Position numbers and translations under genes: made by a program
Shown here: positions 61,682-64,000 of the stretch, one piece after another
Layout of the letters: each line of letters begins with the position of its first letter
Position numbering within the stretch: position 1 is the first letter of the stretch
Notes under the pieces: model-generated
Database searches by the model: none
Told to the model about the DNA's origin: nothing
Seen by the model: only the letters and a program-made list of their open reading frames with translations
Source: Ecdyonurus torrentis
Taxonomy: Eukaryota; Arthropoda; Insecta; Ephemeroptera; Heptageniidae
Direction of reading: 5' to 3'
DNA: 64,000 bases
Assembly (NCBI GenBank): GCA_949318235.1
Contig: OX439135.1
Coordinates: forward strand, 24,411,550-24,475,549

Positions 61682-62556
61682 TGCAAATAACATATAATAA
61701 GTATAGGCTACATTCTAAATTACCTGCAAAGAATGACGTATAAAGAAAACCAGAAGTGAGAACAAATTTTTCGAACACAACTAGATATTAACTATACATT
61801 AAATAAGATACAAAAGCTATAAACACTTTCAAAATATAACCGTTAATAATAATTAAAGTATTATTTATAATTATAGAAATTGAGAATGATGAATAATAAT
61901 ATTTCCTTTAGAAATATAACGTTTCTCTTCCCATGTCATTTCTATTTAAAATAAATATTTGAAATTTGAATGTTTGGGAATTTTCACATCTAATATATTG
62001 TTGTGATTTACATTGTTGTTATTAGAAAATATACGTGTGAAGCAATCTGACAAACAACAATAACAAGTGTAACAAATATACTGTATGTAGTTGACAGCTA
62101 TTATATTGTATTGTTGGTTATTTTGAAATATATGTTTTTGTTATTATGCTCCGTAGACAAATACATTTTTTTTTGTATTTAGTACAGTATTACTTGCAGG
62201 GGTCACAGGTTCAATATCTCTTAATTTTTAATTTCTAATATTAAAATCACATTTAATATCATTACATTAGCCTCTTCAGTCTTTGATTTTTTTTTTTTTT
62301 TTTTTTTTTTAATTACTGTATTTTATTGCCGTTTAACGACGTTTTTGGGCGACTCTCAGAATGACAAAAATATTTCTCTTTTGTCAAAAAGGTTTTCTTG
62401 CTTTTGTGGACCCCTTATCCAATCTAAAATGCTCAAAATAGCTTTAAAAATCGCGTAAATTCAGTGGTGTTTTCTGGTCTGATTGCTGTATTTTTATCTC
62501 ACATTTTTATTATTAATAGTATTTTTAATTTTTTTAATTTTTGTCTATTTTTATTG

Positions 62557-62776
62557 AATGGAGGTTATCGGTTTAAAAAATTCTTAAAAAATTACTATGT
62601 CTTAAAACACGTAAAAGTATGTGTAGTATTTCTCATTTAAATTTCTCCAAAATCGGTGGAGTAGTTTTCTCAAAAATCTAAAAAAAAACGTGTTTTTCCC
62701 CATAAGCGTAATGTTAAATTAGGGGACCCTTAGCTTTCCCCGCATCTCCCCGCGCGCTAAACCGATAACCTCCATT
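62557..62776. mobile_element. Family K MITE, complete
   Basis: About 220 bp. aatggaggttatcggtttaa to ttaaccgat-type end taaaccgataacctccatt: 19-bp inverted ends. Body: taaaacacgtaaaagtatgt, gcgtaatgttaaattagggg, gctttccccgcatctccc. Best reference copy of K. Confidence 0.85.
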
Positions 62777-62991
62777 ATCTGATGCCCACTTTAATTTATA
62801 CTGGGCTTGAAGAGGGGGTATAATTAAATCTATCCCTAATAAAAAAAAAAGAAGAAGAAGAAGAAGAAGTAAATAATGCTGCATTAAATAATTCCTATAC
62901 TTTGTCCAGAGCACAAATGTTGATATTTCGTAATGACATTACTAATTATGCAGCAGAAATATTTTGCTATGTGGTATAATTATTATTGGGT

Positions 62992-63180
62992 CTATGCATT
63001 TATGTTAAAGTCAACGTATTTTTAAGAGCTAATTTGTTAATAATAATAACAAAATTAATCGATTTCCCAAAGAAAATAGCCAAAAAAATAAAGTTTGTCC
63101 TATACTGAGCAATGTAATTCATTACTGCAGTATGGCGTTCAAGTGCATTAAATATGACGTCATGCGCATACACCCTATAA
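62992..63180. mobile_element. Family B MITE, internally deleted
   Basis: attgggtctatgcatttatg to gacgtcatgcgcatacaccc, but only about 190 bp: the middle part containing the ggcaaaatg region is absent. Confidence 0.65.
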
Positions 63181-63245
63181 AATATGCTGCAATGAGCTAG
63201 CCTAACTATCTCGTTTAAAAAATGTAACTCAAAAATTTAACTTAC

Positions 63246-63264
63246 TATATATATATATATATAT
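63246..63264. repeat. AT microsatellite, short
   Basis: About ten TA units. Confidence 0.9.
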
Positions 63265-63314
63265 AATAGCATAATATATACGGTAATACATAATATACTA
63301 ACCAAATATATAGG

Positions 63315-63424
<110 letters not shown>

Positions 63425-63820
63425 ATATATACATAGTAATTTTAAAACTACATTAAATAGTTTGTAGCACATAACAGCTATTATGCAATTAACATTAAAT
63501 CCGTTAAAAATAAACGAGTCTTGTAATTATATAATGATGATTTAAATCACTTTTATAATTACTCTAATTATTTTAAATATTAAACTTTTTTTTTTTTTTT
63601 TTTTTTTTTGACATTTGAACACGATGCTAATGTAGATCCGGAGAGATAGATAGATTAAGCGGCTGATTAGAGCTGCCATGTATTAAAGTTTATAAACTGG
63701 TATATAACAATCACAACTTAATTACGGTTCTGTGGTTTTGATTGGACTGATTTTAAATGGGGACCTATATTTACAAAGAAAACATGATTATAGGTACTTT
63801 AATATATACTAATTTACCTT

Positions 63821-64000
63821 AAAGGAATAGACCAGAGAAAAACATAAGCATTTATATCACAAAAAACTTGATGGAATTTACATAAATAACTTTAGTTTGT
63901 CTTAAAACCCAACAGTAGCCCCGTTGCAGTGATCAGAAAATTTGATTAATACAACCCGCACAACATTTTCATAATAATTTTTGCATGTTTCTGACGTCAT
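63821..64000. mobile_element. Family C MITE, inverted, cut by window end
   Basis: ttaaaggaatagaccagaga, gcatttatatcacaaaaaac and tgcatgtttctgacgtcat are the inverse of the right half of C. Confidence 0.75.

Overview
The window looks like AT-rich, intron-rich DNA from an invertebrate animal. The only gene I can support is split into short, GC-richer exons with GT..AG boundaries. Its introns (0.4 to 20.5 kb) are packed with short inverted-repeat elements, hairpins and long A/T tracts. The encoded EGF and laminin G modules are metazoan extracellular domains. I cannot name the phylum. Only about 2.0 kb of 64 kb (about 3%) is coding.

Gene: eleven internal exons on the minus strand (46324 down to 1887) join with matching phases into one open frame of about 658 codons. 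In order they encode one laminin G domain (exons 1-3), then about eleven EGF modules (exons 4-11), with a Pro-rich linker before the ninth. This is the layout of Crumbs-type apical proteins, although Eyes-shut, Fat-like or another EGF/LamG protein is possible. Both ends lie outside the window: 1-1886 is intron after the last visible exon, and 46325-64000 is intron before the first.

Non-coding layout: I could group repeated elements by eye into about 20 families, named A-U here. Most are short non-autonomous inverted-repeat elements (MITE-like) or foldbacks. B (TATAGGGTG ends, about 310 bp) has about a dozen copies and C (about 340 bp) at least eight. K, L, M, H, D, E and F recur. Some have recognisable duplication marks: a hAT-type element with 8-bp direct repeats, TTAA-flanked elements, and a Tc1-like mini-element. 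I found no transposase or reverse transcriptase reading frame.

The most striking structure is in the 20.5-kb intron between exons 2 and 3. It is a near-perfect palindrome of about 14.1 kb (27068-41149) with arms of about 6.95 kb and a 178-bp asymmetric centre made of five GC-rich 33-bp repeats. Each arm carries, from outside to inside, a tRNA-derived SINE copy, an array of 13-14 units of about 128 bp, a TTTTG microsatellite, a C fragment, a Tc1-like mini-element, a hairpin element and one and a half A elements. The palindrome sits in the middle of one B element, whose halves resume on either side. It therefore looks like the insertion of a giant foldback-type element.

A second pattern is that the octamer TGACGTCA (CRE/ATF type) occurs about 29 times, in at least seven families that otherwise look unrelated.
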